This document shows, in pieces, positions 16,127-24,410 of a DNA stretch of 64,000 nt (position 1 is its first letter; each line of letters starts with the position of its first letter). The notes beneath the pieces were generated by a model. The model did no database searches, was not told the origin of the DNA, and worked only from the letters and a program-made list of their open reading frames with translations. The position numbers were made by a program, and so were the translations under genes. This DNA comes from Fontibacillus panacisegetis (lineage in GTDB: Bacteria > Bacillota > Bacilli > Paenibacillales > Paenibacillaceae): assembly GCF_900102215.1 (NCBI RefSeq), contig NZ_FNBG01000009.1:62001-126000 (forward strand), in the 5' to 3' direction.

Positions 16127-17878
16127 TCACTCCACCTTGCAAGCATGTAACGGATTTACAACCCTGCGAGGAGGCAACTGAACAGCCCCGAACAATTTTT
16201 TTTGCGCCAAAGCTTCAATCTCACAATCAGAGGCAAACAAATCCAAAGCATCTAATCGTGGACCAAGCTCCGGATGCCGTTCACCATAAGCTTCAAGCTC
16301 ATTAACAACGATGTGCCATAAAGCTCTCTCTTCTATACAATATTGATCTGCGATATTCATAATGAAATAGCCTACATTCATAAACCATAATGCATCTATC
16401 ATCATTTCTTGCAGACTACCTAAAGTGGGCATTTCAAAATAGTCTCCTGGCTCTCCTTCTCCATATAGAGGGTGAATCTGTGCAAAATCGGGAACTAAAT
16501 CAGGATCTGTTAAAAAGGGAGTAAAATACTCCACCCCTTCATGAAAATCCCGCAGCGCTACCCTAACGGGCCATCCATTGCGATGAACCATGATCATGTT
16601 CTGGGCATGGGATTCCAGTACGATTCCTCTTGCAACAAGCAAATGTACGACTGGAATGATATTGGTTCGCAGCCACTCCCTGAACCATGCTTCAAGCCCG
16701 TACTGTACGACCCATGCATGAATAAATGGCCGTCCCTCAGCATCTCTGGTCATCAACACATGAAACGGCGCAGCTTTCTCCCCATTATCCAAATACGAAT
16801 GAATACTTTCTCTCCATATTCCGCTAGCTGCTCCACCTGCAGGCATATAAGATATCCCCGCCAGTTCATGAAGCAGTATGAGCCTGGCTTCTTCCTTTAA
16901 ATAAAAATCCCGATCCACTACCGCCTGTAGCCATCCTGATACAGCGGGTGCGGCAGCAACAGAATGTATGCTCAGATCGCGAAGAGATGAAGTGTTCATA
17001 ATGTGAATGGATAACTTTAAATCAGGCGATGGAGCACTGCTGCGGCAAGATAAAGTACGAATAGACTGCTGAGGCGCATATATCGTCGAGCTGGAGCCGA
17101 GAGGAATCAATCTAAGCTGTTCTACAGCCTCTATGCAGTTTGGCTTCAAATAATGCTCCCACTGCCAGGGATGCACCGGGACATAACAATACCTGTCGGG
17201 ATTCAATTGCATCTCCTTCAGACAGGCTTTGAATCTATCCTTCTCCGAAGACGAAATCGTGGTTTGAATGAATTCATTCCATCCAAGCTCCAGAATATTC
17301 AAGCTCCACACAACATCTTCATTAATCGCAGCCAGCCAAAACACCGTAACATCCGGTTCGTATTCAGGAGAATAGGCAAAATTATCCTCATCACTAAAGC
17401 CGATTCTTGATCGAAAACACGGATGATACGGATGCCCCTCAGACCTGCATTCCAGCTCAGCCAATGTGGCGCCATCAAACCTTTGCGGATTTAAGCTTCT
17501 ATATTCGCGGTACAATATTTCATTAACAAGAGTTCTCTCAAGCTCCTCATAGAAAGAAGACTGTACCACATTGAAGGACGATTTCTTATGGAACACTTCA
17601 TCCAAAAACAACGAAATGTTAACAGCCTCCTCCCGCACCCCCCTGCTTTCCCTCAGAATTGGCTGATCATGAAGTCTGAGCATCCCGAACGTAAATCTTT
17701 TACGGGCAGCAAACTCATAAATCACCTGTTTTCCCTCTAAATCAATTCCATGTATGCAATAAACCTGCTCTTTACGTTGAAAAGGCATCACTACACCTTC
17801 AAATATCAGTGACTCCAGCAATTGACGAAGCACTCGCCTATGTGCACCATTCAGTGCCTCTAAGTGAACTACAGTCAT
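16127..17878 (-). CDS. asbB: NIS siderophore synthetase AsbB
   Basis: 583 residues of the IucA/IucC family. Family motifs seen: EGHPYHPCFRSRIGF, VPVHPWQWEH, the AGGAASG turn and ESHAQNMI. These ATP-dependent enzymes condense citrate carboxyls with amines without a peptide synthetase. In petrobactin formation AsbB adds the second spermidine arm to the citrate backbone. It lies 24 bases after asbA in the same operon. The assignment AsbB rather than AsbA follows gene order and length. Confidence 0.93.
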   Translation of the reverse strand: MTVVHLEALNGAHRRVLRQLLESLIFEGVVMPFQRKEQVYCIHGIDLEGKQVIYEFAARKRFTFGMLRLHDQPILRESRGVREEAVNISLFLDEVFHKKSSFNVVQSSFYEELERTLVNEILYREYRSLNPQRFDGATLAELECRSEGHPYHPCFRSRIGFSDEDNFAYSPEYEPDVTVFWLAAINEDVVWSLNILELGWNEFIQTTISSSEKDRFKACLKEMQLNPDRYCYVPVHPWQWEHYLKPNCIEAVEQLRLIPLGSSSTIYAPQQSIRTLSCRSSAPSPDLKLSIHIMNTSSLRDLSIHSVAAAPAVSGWLQAVVDRDFYLKEEARLILLHELAGISYMPAGGAASGIWRESIHSYLDNGEKAAPFHVLMTRDAEGRPFIHAWVVQYGLEAWFREWLRTNIIPVVHLLVARGIVLESHAQNMIMVHRNGWPVRVALRDFHEGVEYFTPFLTDPDLVPDFAQIHPLYGEGEPGDYFEMPTLGSLQEMMIDALWFMNVGYFIMNIADQYCIEERALWHIVVNELEAYGERHPELGPRLDALDLFASDCEIEALAQKKLFGAVQLPPRRVVNPLHACKVE

Positions 17879-17902
17879 GTATTTTCGCCGCCCTTTCCTA
17901 AC

Positions 17903-19768
17903 TTATCCATGGACATAGCAGGAGCCGTTTATTTCCTCACGCCAGCGTGAAGTAACCAATCTGGCTCTTTTTATGAGATTCATGTTTGGTATTTCCTCAA
18001 AAAGCGGATTAGAAATGCTGACATATACCGCCTGCTCCAATTCGCTCTCCAGCTCGTCAATATCATATAACCGTGTCAACAGATTAGCTTTACAGCGCAA
18101 AGATGGACTGTACAGCCAACGCTGAAGCAAGCCCGTATTTTTACGAGATTCCGGAATTAACGATTCCAAAGCCGCCTGAAGCTCCAGAAGCAGCATCCGT
18201 TCCCCCACCAATCCAGCTGATCCAAAGGCTTGTATTAGGCCAAACATATGATTAATCATCAAATAATAGCCAAATCTCTCTTCGACAAGCTCATCATCAA
18301 AAACATTGACACTGGATTCAATACCAGGCAATAGCTTTTCCAGCTCTCCCACCATACTTCTTGCATAATAATATCCCTGGCTGTCACGATAATAAAAAGC
18401 TTTCGGATAACCGTCATCATCAAGAGTAAGCACACTATTTTGCAGATGTGCCTCCAGCCCAATGCCATATTCCATATAGAGCCAAACCATCGGCATTAAT
18501 GATAATGAAAGATATTTGCGGAACCAGTTCACACTGACCTGAGTACATGACTGTTTTTCCTTCTGCACAATGGAAGTAATGATTCGTCCGATTAACATTG
18601 CCGAACCATCTATAGAATCCTGAGTCAGTGCTGCCATAACGATGGCCTTCAAGCCATCCTTATCCCGATGAAAGGGATTATGTCTTATAATCATTTCAAA
18701 GCCCGATTCCTCTTTCCCATCATTGCCAAGCGTCATGTACGCAGCATCACTGATCATATGAAATTGTGGATATCGTGCTCGAAGAGGCTGATCAATAACG
18801 TTCAATAATTTGGCAGCTTCGATTGCACCATCCAGTTCGGCTCTTTTGTTCACCCGCATAGAATTCGTAATTTTCACTCTAAGAGACATTTTGTACATAA
18901 ATTCACTATCTTCATGGTACAGAGTTCTTATGGACGAAGTGGGCTTGTATGGATTACCCATCGTCCCGATCTCAACCAACTTCCCGCTCGTCATCCACCT
19001 TTGAACATGTGCTTCTCCCAGAAGCCACTCTCTCTGAATCGGATGAACTGGAATAAGGTGATATGAGGAGGACATGCTGTGATCCCATTCCCTCTTGAAT
19101 GTCTGGGCATCCTCTACTGATAAGCCCTCAAGCAAATCCTCCAGCACAATATCCGAGGCCTGCTTATGCCAAGCCGTACATTGCTGAACAATGGAGCGAT
19201 GCGCAGCAAAATAGCAAAGCTGGAACTCCCCTTTTGTCTCCGGTGAATAAATGTGCTGTCTCCATTCGGGAAAACCCATTCTGCTTTTTGGTGCAGGATG
19301 AAATGTATGTCCAAATATTAAGGATTGCTCAGATTCAAGAAAACTGATCCTTGGATCGTATAACGTACCCGCATCATTTGCCCTTGTCTTAATAAATTCT
19401 TCTATATTGCGAGCACTAAGCAGGATACTATGCAAAAGCTCACCAGCTGCATCAAGTCCATTACCGCTCCATTCGCCCCGTTCCAGAATCAATTCTTCTA
19501 TTAAAATGGACATGCATGTCCAGCATCCAATGTAATGGACATCTCCATTCAAGCTTTGCACACTAACAGGAAATTTATATTCATGCTTTCCTGTGGGAGA
19601 CCAGTATGTTGTGCTTACATATAAAGATGAATTTTGTGACTTCAAATCAATGCGCAGCACCTTCGATTTCAAAGCATCTATCCATACCCCTCGTGAAGTC
19701 TCTCTAACAAAACAATTTAGAAAATGGGTAATAGCAGCTTTCTCCGCAATTTGTCCCGGATTTGACAT
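17903..19768 (-). CDS. asbA: NIS siderophore synthetase AsbA
   Basis: 621 residues, IucA/IucC family: GHTFHPAPKSRMGF near residues 150-165, PVHPIQREWLL, the TSSIRTLYH phosphate-binding stretch and LEAHLQNSVL. AsbA joins citrate to spermidine, the first step of petrobactin assembly. It is the first gene of the operon asbABCDEF, behind GGGTGGAG and a strong Fur box only about 25 bases upstream, so expression should be iron-repressed. Confidence 0.94.
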   Translation of the reverse strand: MSNPGQIAEKAAITHFLNCFVRETSRGVWIDALKSKVLRIDLKSQNSSLYVSTTYWSPTGKHEYKFPVSVQSLNGDVHYIGCWTCMSILIEELILERGEWSGNGLDAAGELLHSILLSARNIEEFIKTRANDAGTLYDPRISFLESEQSLIFGHTFHPAPKSRMGFPEWRQHIYSPETKGEFQLCYFAAHRSIVQQCTAWHKQASDIVLEDLLEGLSVEDAQTFKREWDHSMSSSYHLIPVHPIQREWLLGEAHVQRWMTSGKLVEIGTMGNPYKPTSSIRTLYHEDSEFMYKMSLRVKITNSMRVNKRAELDGAIEAAKLLNVIDQPLRARYPQFHMISDAAYMTLGNDGKEESGFEMIIRHNPFHRDKDGLKAIVMAALTQDSIDGSAMLIGRIITSIVQKEKQSCTQVSVNWFRKYLSLSLMPMVWLYMEYGIGLEAHLQNSVLTLDDDGYPKAFYYRDSQGYYYARSMVGELEKLLPGIESSVNVFDDELVEERFGYYLMINHMFGLIQAFGSAGLVGERMLLLELQAALESLIPESRKNTGLLQRWLYSPSLRCKANLLTRLYDIDELESELEQAVYVSISNPLFEEIPNMNLIKRARLVTSRWREEINGSCYVHG

Positions 19769-19792
19769 CCATTCTCCACCCTTTAATATTAA

Positions 19793-19816
19793 TAATGATT
19801 ATCATTATCATTATAG
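19793..19816 (-). promoter_or_regulatory. Fur box ahead of asbA
   Basis: AATAATGATTATCATTATCA and following bases are a near-consensus Fur site (GATAATGATAATCATTATC), in overlapping copies. It lies about 25 bases upstream of the asbA ATG. Confidence 0.9.
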
Positions 19817-19900
19817 TGGTCGAGTGCGGATTGTCACATAAACAAAATTGTCTCTTTAGCATGGATTATTTTGTCATTTTTAACATATGAAGTTGCCTGA

Positions 19901-19928
19901 AAAAAAACCGTCCACAATTGAACGGTTT
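19901..19928 (-). terminator. Terminator separating the permease operon from asbA
   Basis: AAACCGT pairs with ACGGTTT around an AT-rich loop and is followed by eight T on the minus strand. It lies between the permease genes and the asbA Fur box, so the uptake genes and the asb operon are separate transcripts. Confidence 0.75.
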
Positions 19929-19968
19929 CTAATCGGGTTATCGATTGATTCAAATCATTATCACTAGT

Positions 19969-20156
19969 AAATTCCTGCAATTGTGCGGGCTTTACTAATG
20001 AGTTCCCACAAGAAAGCAAAATTCCTGCGATAGTGCAGGCTTTTTTCACGATTATAGTCTAATCCGATGATGCGGGAAGAAATTGCTGCACTTTTGCAGG
20101 TTTTAGCCCTACAATCACTTTTCCCCCGCCAAAAAACTGCATTTTTGCAACAATTT
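19969..20156. repeat. Four-unit TGCA-N4-TGCA repeat array, copy B
   Basis: Within the gene-free stretch 19769-20283. Four units start at 19969, 20019, 20080 and 20131 (spacing 50, 61, 51). The first three read AAATT-C/G-CTGC-N6-GC(A/G)GG followed by T-rich sequence; the fourth is in the opposite sense (AAAAAACTGCATTTTTGCAA). The spacing is the same as in copies A and C, but the unit types are ordered differently, so this is a diverged or inverted member. Short ORFs across it (19834-20049, 20059-20259) repeat words such as KPAxxQxF and are probably by-products of the repeats. Confidence 0.78.
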
Positions 20157-20283
20157 CACAATTGACGATCCTATACCGGAATCCTGCTAATTCCGTCATT
20201 TCGCGCTCCACCGTCCAGCGGCACTTTGCTCCAGCATGTGGATTATATAGTTGTTTCATAATGAGTTCTTGCCCCGTCCACTA

Positions 20284-21273
20284 TCAAACTTTCCTGGAGC
20301 GATACAACAAATAAATAAAAAATGGAGCGCCTATTCCAGATGTAAACACACCTACGGGAACATCAAATGGAGGAAACAGTGTTCTTCCAACAAGGTCAGC
20401 CAAAGCAACCACAATACCGCCGAATAATGCAGATACCGGAATCAAGCGGCTATATACAGGTCCTACCATACTGCGGGCGGCATGTGGGGCAAGCAGTCCA
20501 ACAAAACCAATAACGCCTCCTACTGAAACGGCTGATCCCGCCAAGCCAACACTTATTGCAACAAGCAAAAGACGATTAGTCTGTACCCTGCTTCCTACTC
20601 CAATGGCCGTATCATCTGCCAGAAGCTGAAGATCCATAGGTCTTAGCATTAAAGCAATGGCAATTGTGCATACAATGAGCCACGGCAATAAAATCCATAC
20701 ATGTAGCCATGACGATCCATATACCGTACCCGTTAGCCATATGTATGAAGAACTAGCCGAATACGCCGGGCTGAATACGAGCATAAATGAAGTGATGGCC
20801 GACAAGAGAGAAGATATACCTACCCCTACCAGCACCAATCTCAACGGCCTTACACCATTTTTCCATGCCAGCGTATAAATAAGTACAGCTGACAGTGCGG
20901 CCCCCATAATCGCAGCTAACGGAAGAAAATGAATGCTCACTGTCGGCAGGTAGGTAATGAATGCAACAGCCCCGACAGAAGCCCCCCCTGTAATGCCAAC
21001 AACGTCCGGCGCAGCCAGCGGGTTTCGAATGACACCTTGCAGGATTGCACCTGATACCGCCAAAGCTGCCCCTACCAGAATTGCAACAATCAATCTCGGA
21101 GCCCGGAGGGTTTGAATAATAAGCTGAAGCTCTGGACTGCCTTGACCGCTTGCTGCTTGTATAACCTGCATTGGAGTGGCAAACTGTTCACCCAACATCA
21201 GATTCAATACAATCACTAATAGCAAAATTAAAGATAACGAGCATACTGCAACAATCGTCGAACGATGTCTCAT
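20284..21273 (-). CDS. FecCD-type iron-siderophore ABC permease
   Basis: 329 residues, about ten membrane helices, FecCD/BtuC family (GAALAVSGAILQGVIRNPLAAPDVVGITGGAS region, GVIGFVGLLAPHAARSMVG). It forms the channel with the overlapping upstream permease (ATGA overlap). Substrate is most likely the ferric siderophore made next door, by context. Last gene of the uptake operon; a terminator lies downstream at 19901. Confidence 0.92.
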   Translation of the reverse strand: MRHRSTIVAVCSLSLILLLVIVLNLMLGEQFATPMQVIQAASGQGSPELQLIIQTLRAPRLIVAILVGAALAVSGAILQGVIRNPLAAPDVVGITGGASVGAVAFITYLPTVSIHFLPLAAIMGAALSAVLIYTLAWKNGVRPLRLVLVGVGISSLLSAITSFMLVFSPAYSASSSYIWLTGTVYGSSWLHVWILLPWLIVCTIAIALMLRPMDLQLLADDTAIGVGSRVQTNRLLLVAISVGLAGSAVSVGGVIGFVGLLAPHAARSMVGPVYSRLIPVSALFGGIVVALADLVGRTLFPPFDVPVGVFTSGIGAPFFIYLLYRSRKV

Positions 21274-22271
21274 TCCCTTCTCAGCTCCTTACGCGCGAGG
21301 TAAATAAAGAAGGGAGCGCCAATAGCTGCCGTCATGATCCCGACAGGGACCTCCTCAGGTAAAATAATGAGCCGAGCCGCTACATCCGCTAACAGCAGCA
21401 GGATAGCCCCAATTATCGCACAATAGGGAAGCATCCAGCGATGATCTCGTCCCGCCAAATATTTTGATAGATATGGAACAATAATCCCTACCAGTCCTAT
21501 AGGTCCTGCAATCGCAACAGATCCTCCTGCTAACAGGACTACGACAACCCCTGCTGCGAGCTGTATATATACCACTTTTTGTCCAAGGTTTTTTGCTGTA
21601 TTTTCGCCCAAAACCAGTATATTTAACTGTCCCGCAAGAAGGAACGCTGCAATCCACCCAAAGCAGAGATATGGAAAAACCGGGATGAGCGTATCTAAAT
21701 CTCTCGACGCAATAGAGCCGGTAAGCCAGAAAATGACATCCTGCAATCCGCTCTGATTAAGCACCAGCAGTCCTTGTGTTCCAGATGAAAACAAAGCAAT
21801 GAGCGCACAACCCGCCAAAATGATGCGAAGCGGGGATAGCCCTTCCCTGCCTATTGAACCAAGAATATAAACAATCACTGCGGTTATGCCTGAACCAGCC
21901 AGAGACATCCATAACAGAATGTTGATATCGCTAATTCCGAGGAAAGTAATAGCCAGAACGATAGCAAAGCTCGCACCAGCATTAATGCCAAGCACACTCG
22001 GAGATGCTAAAGGATTACGAGTTACTGCTTGCATAATCGCGCCAGCCACGGCAAGACTTGCTCCAATGGAGGCAGCAATCAATGTGCGCGGCAGCCTCGC
22101 CGTTCGAACCACTACCTGTTCCATGGAAGCTTCGTCGTAATTCCATAGCGCCGCCTTAATTTCATTCCATCCAATCACAGTAAAACCAAACCTGATACTG
22201 ATCAGCATACTTGCCGCAAGCAGGAGTACACCCAAGATCAGTCCGATCCATTTGTTGGCAGTTGATCCCAT
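21270..22271 (-). CDS. FecCD-type iron-siderophore ABC permease
   Basis: 333 residues with the same FecCD fold as its neighbour (ASLAVAGAIMQAVTRNPLAS, GPIGLVGIIVPYLSKYLAG). The two presumably form a heterodimer. It follows the binding-protein gene after 92 bases containing a perfect ten-base hairpin. No ATPase gene is found in the operon or island, so one must be shared from elsewhere. Confidence 0.92.
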   Translation of the reverse strand: MGSTANKWIGLILGVLLLAASMLISIRFGFTVIGWNEIKAALWNYDEASMEQVVVRTARLPRTLIAASIGASLAVAGAIMQAVTRNPLASPSVLGINAGASFAIVLAITFLGISDINILLWMSLAGSGITAVIVYILGSIGREGLSPLRIILAGCALIALFSSGTQGLLVLNQSGLQDVIFWLTGSIASRDLDTLIPVFPYLCFGWIAAFLLAGQLNILVLGENTAKNLGQKVVYIQLAAGVVVVLLAGGSVAIAGPIGLVGIIVPYLSKYLAGRDHRWMLPYCAIIGAILLLLADVAARLIILPEEVPVGIMTAAIGAPFFIYLARKELRRE

Positions 22272-22310
22272 TGTGGTCCCCTCTAATCACATAGCTCTTA
22301 AAATCGCCAC

Positions 22311-22340
22311 AAAAGAATGGACACATCTGCCCATTCTTTT
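22311..22340 (-). other. Perfect intercistronic hairpin
   Basis: AAAAGAATGG pairs perfectly with CCATTCTTTT across a ten-base loop, between the binding-protein and permease genes. No T-run follows on the minus strand, so it is better read as a 3'-end stabiliser or processing site that would favour the binding protein over the permeases. Confidence 0.65.
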
Positions 22341-22363
22341 GGATATTACGCTATCATTCTTTA

Positions 22364-23647
22364 TTAATCATTCAAATCAAAATAGAAATACAGATCGTTC
22401 AGCATTTTTTCTGCCGCCAACGCTCCACCTGACAGGTTCCAAGTTACCGCATTGACTTTGTAATATTTTTTATTTTTAACAGCCTTCAGATTGGCCCAAA
22501 GCGGACTATCGATCCACTCCTTCTGCAATTTGAAAATTGCGCCATCTCCATCCCAATCTGTTGTAAAGTCAAAGATATAGTCTCCGTCCAGCAAGCTAAC
22601 CTGCTCCTTCGAAGTTACCGTTACAAGCTCCTGCTTCAGTGCAGCCTGCTGCTTAGGGACCGAAAATCCTAACTCCTCGAAAATTTGATAAGCAAATCCT
22701 GAGTTATATGCACGTGCACTGCCATTTGGATTAATGCGAATGATGGATACCTCGGCTCCACGATCCTTGGCAGATAATTTCTTCTTGAAGTCAGCAACCT
22801 GTGCTTTCCAATCCGTCAAAAATTGTTCTGCTTTATCCTCTTTATTGAAGACAGATGCAGCAACCTGTAAATTATCCTTCCAATCAGCCAAATCCTCAGT
22901 CACAACAGTTGGAGCAATTTTGCTTAACTGGCTATAAATTTTTTCATGACGCACTTTGGTTGCAATAATAACATCCGGCTTCAACGCAACAATCGCTTCG
23001 ATGTTTGGTTGAGTCTCATCACCTAAAGTTTTTGTACCAATCAGACTCGGACGGATATACTCATAGAACGGCTGCTGCACATAAGATTCAACGGCTCCAA
23101 CAGGCTTCACGCCCAGAAGAACTGAAATATCGACACTGCCATTAAAAAGAATAACCGCACGCTTAGGCACACTATTGAGTGTTGTTGTACCAAGAGAATG
23201 AGTAATCGTCTTTTTCGTCAACAAAGCAGCTGTATTTTGCTTCGCATTCCAATTAACCCACACGCCGAGAGACTCGCCAACAAAACGGAGAGGAACCAGG
23301 AGATCACCTTTTGCATTAACCGGTGCAGCATCCAAAGTAACTGATTTTCCGTTAACGGAAACCGTTTTTTTGCCTGCGGCAAGCTCAATTTTATTTGTAT
23401 CTTTAGTAATTGTCGCCTTTTTACTGGACTGATCAAATTTAACCTTGCCGCCCAGTTTTTCTGCAATCGCCTTGTAAGGTACCATTGTCCGTCCATTTAT
23501 AACCTGTGGACTCACATCAAATGAAACGGCCTTTCCGTCTATCGTCACTTTCACCATTGAAGCAGCACTTGCAGTAATTGGAATAACCGCTAAGAAAACC
23601 GCCATAATTATCGTCATCAAGCTCATTTTTTTTAACCAATTTCTCAT
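22364..23647 (-). CDS. Siderophore-binding protein with N-terminal stalk domain
   Basis: 427 residues in three parts. The signal peptide ends ITASA-AS with no lipobox Cys. A copper-amine-oxidase-like stalk domain covers about residues 32-145 (VTIDGKAVSFD, NGRTMVPYKAIAEKLGG, LLVPLRFVGESLGV). A FecB/TroA-type periplasmic-binding domain covers about 150-427 (VPKRAVILFNGSVDISVLLGV, LKPDVIIATK). Most Gram-positive binding proteins of this type are lipoproteins; here the stalk domain, common in Paenibacillus surface proteins, may take over retention at the cell surface. It sits between a Fur-box-controlled lipoprotein gene and the permeases. Confidence 0.88.
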   Translation of the reverse strand: MRNWLKKMSLMTIIMAVFLAVIPITASAASMVKVTIDGKAVSFDVSPQVINGRTMVPYKAIAEKLGGKVKFDQSSKKATITKDTNKIELAAGKKTVSVNGKSVTLDAAPVNAKGDLLVPLRFVGESLGVWVNWNAKQNTAALLTKKTITHSLGTTTLNSVPKRAVILFNGSVDISVLLGVKPVGAVESYVQQPFYEYIRPSLIGTKTLGDETQPNIEAIVALKPDVIIATKVRHEKIYSQLSKIAPTVVTEDLADWKDNLQVAASVFNKEDKAEQFLTDWKAQVADFKKKLSAKDRGAEVSIIRINPNGSARAYNSGFAYQIFEELGFSVPKQQAALKQELVTVTSKEQVSLLDGDYIFDFTTDWDGDGAIFKLQKEWIDSPLWANLKAVKNKKYYKVNAVTWNLSGGALAAEKMLNDLYFYFDLND

Positions 23648-23689
23648 GAATAGACACCCGTCTCTCCTCTAAAATATCTACGATTAGCT

Positions 23690-24202
23690 TCATTTCGTAT
23701 CCCATGCTTCTCTCATATCCCGCAAACCTTGATACAGCTTGTAATCAAGCTGTATGAGCAGCCCTTTGTCCCACGGCTCTGTCAACGTTCCTGTGATGAG
23801 AGATTCCAAATCCGTATGCAAAATTTCAAATGCGGCAGAATCCTTGACTTTAAGCTCCTCCTCCACCGCTTTCATGAACCCCGCCAATTCGCCAACCAAT
23901 TTCGTTGCTTCCTGGACTGAATCAGACTCAACTGCTTGCTTGTAAAGCTTGACCTTACTCTGCATTTCCTCTAAAGCTGTAGGAATATCCCCTAGATCAG
24001 CGGGAGCTATTACAGTCAACTTGTCCCTATGCGAGTCAATGTTATTAGATTCAACAGCTTGCTCTGCATTAGTGCTGAATTCGCTTTTCTCGTTCGGTGT
24101 ACATCCTGCGAGAAGCACAATGAAAACTAATGCACATAAAATGTTATAGCCGTATAGCTTTAAAACTCCGGTTTGGATAAATTTTTCTGGTACCAAGAAC
24201 AA
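23690..24202 (-). CDS. Small iron-regulated lipoprotein of unknown function
   Basis: Up to 170 residues. A hydrophobic segment ends in the lipobox VLLAGC, giving a membrane-anchored lipoprotein; the remainder is mostly charged helix (LEEMQSKVKLYKQAVE, MKAVEEELKVKDS). The frame starts with TTG at 24202 (or TTG 24196, better spaced from GGGGGA); either gives a long region before the hydrophobic core. It is the first gene after the Fur box at 24218, 42 bases ahead of the binding protein. I do not recognise a family; an accessory surface role in iron uptake is inferred from position. Confidence 0.65.
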   Translation of the reverse strand: MFLVPEKFIQTGVLKLYGYNILCALVFIVLLAGCTPNEKSEFSTNAEQAVESNNIDSHRDKLTVIAPADLGDIPTALEEMQSKVKLYKQAVESDSVQEATKLVGELAGFMKAVEEELKVKDSAAFEILHTDLESLITGTLTEPWDKGLLIQLDYKLYQGLRDMREAWDTK

Positions 24203-24217
24203 CTATCCCCCATTTGT

Positions 24218-24236
24218 AATGATAATCATTTTCATT
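24218..24236 (-). promoter_or_regulatory. Fur box of the uptake operon
   Basis: AATGATAATCATTTTCATT matches the 19-bp Fur consensus with few differences and lies just upstream of the lipoprotein gene. Confidence 0.88.
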
Positions 24237-24360
24237 TACATTTTAGCGACCGATCCTTTTTATTTGTATACACTTCATTGTCATTTTCATATGGATAAAA
24301 TCTTCAATTCGCAAATATTACTGTGAGTATTGTCATATAATCCTTTTATTGGTACAATCA

Positions 24361-24379
24361 ATTGATAATCATTATCAGT
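24361..24379 (+). promoter_or_regulatory. Fur box of the AraC-type regulator
   Basis: ATTGATAATCATTATCAGT, a near-consensus Fur site 32 bases ahead of the regulator start, facing the opposite direction to the Fur box at 24218. Confidence 0.88.
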
Positions 24380-24410
24380 TAGATCATTCATTTGAAAGGG
24401 TTGTCTTCCA

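Noticed and set aside
20059-20259. 66-residue minus-strand ORF
   Set aside because: It runs through repeat array B and is made largely of repeat-derived words; no convincing ribosome binding site.
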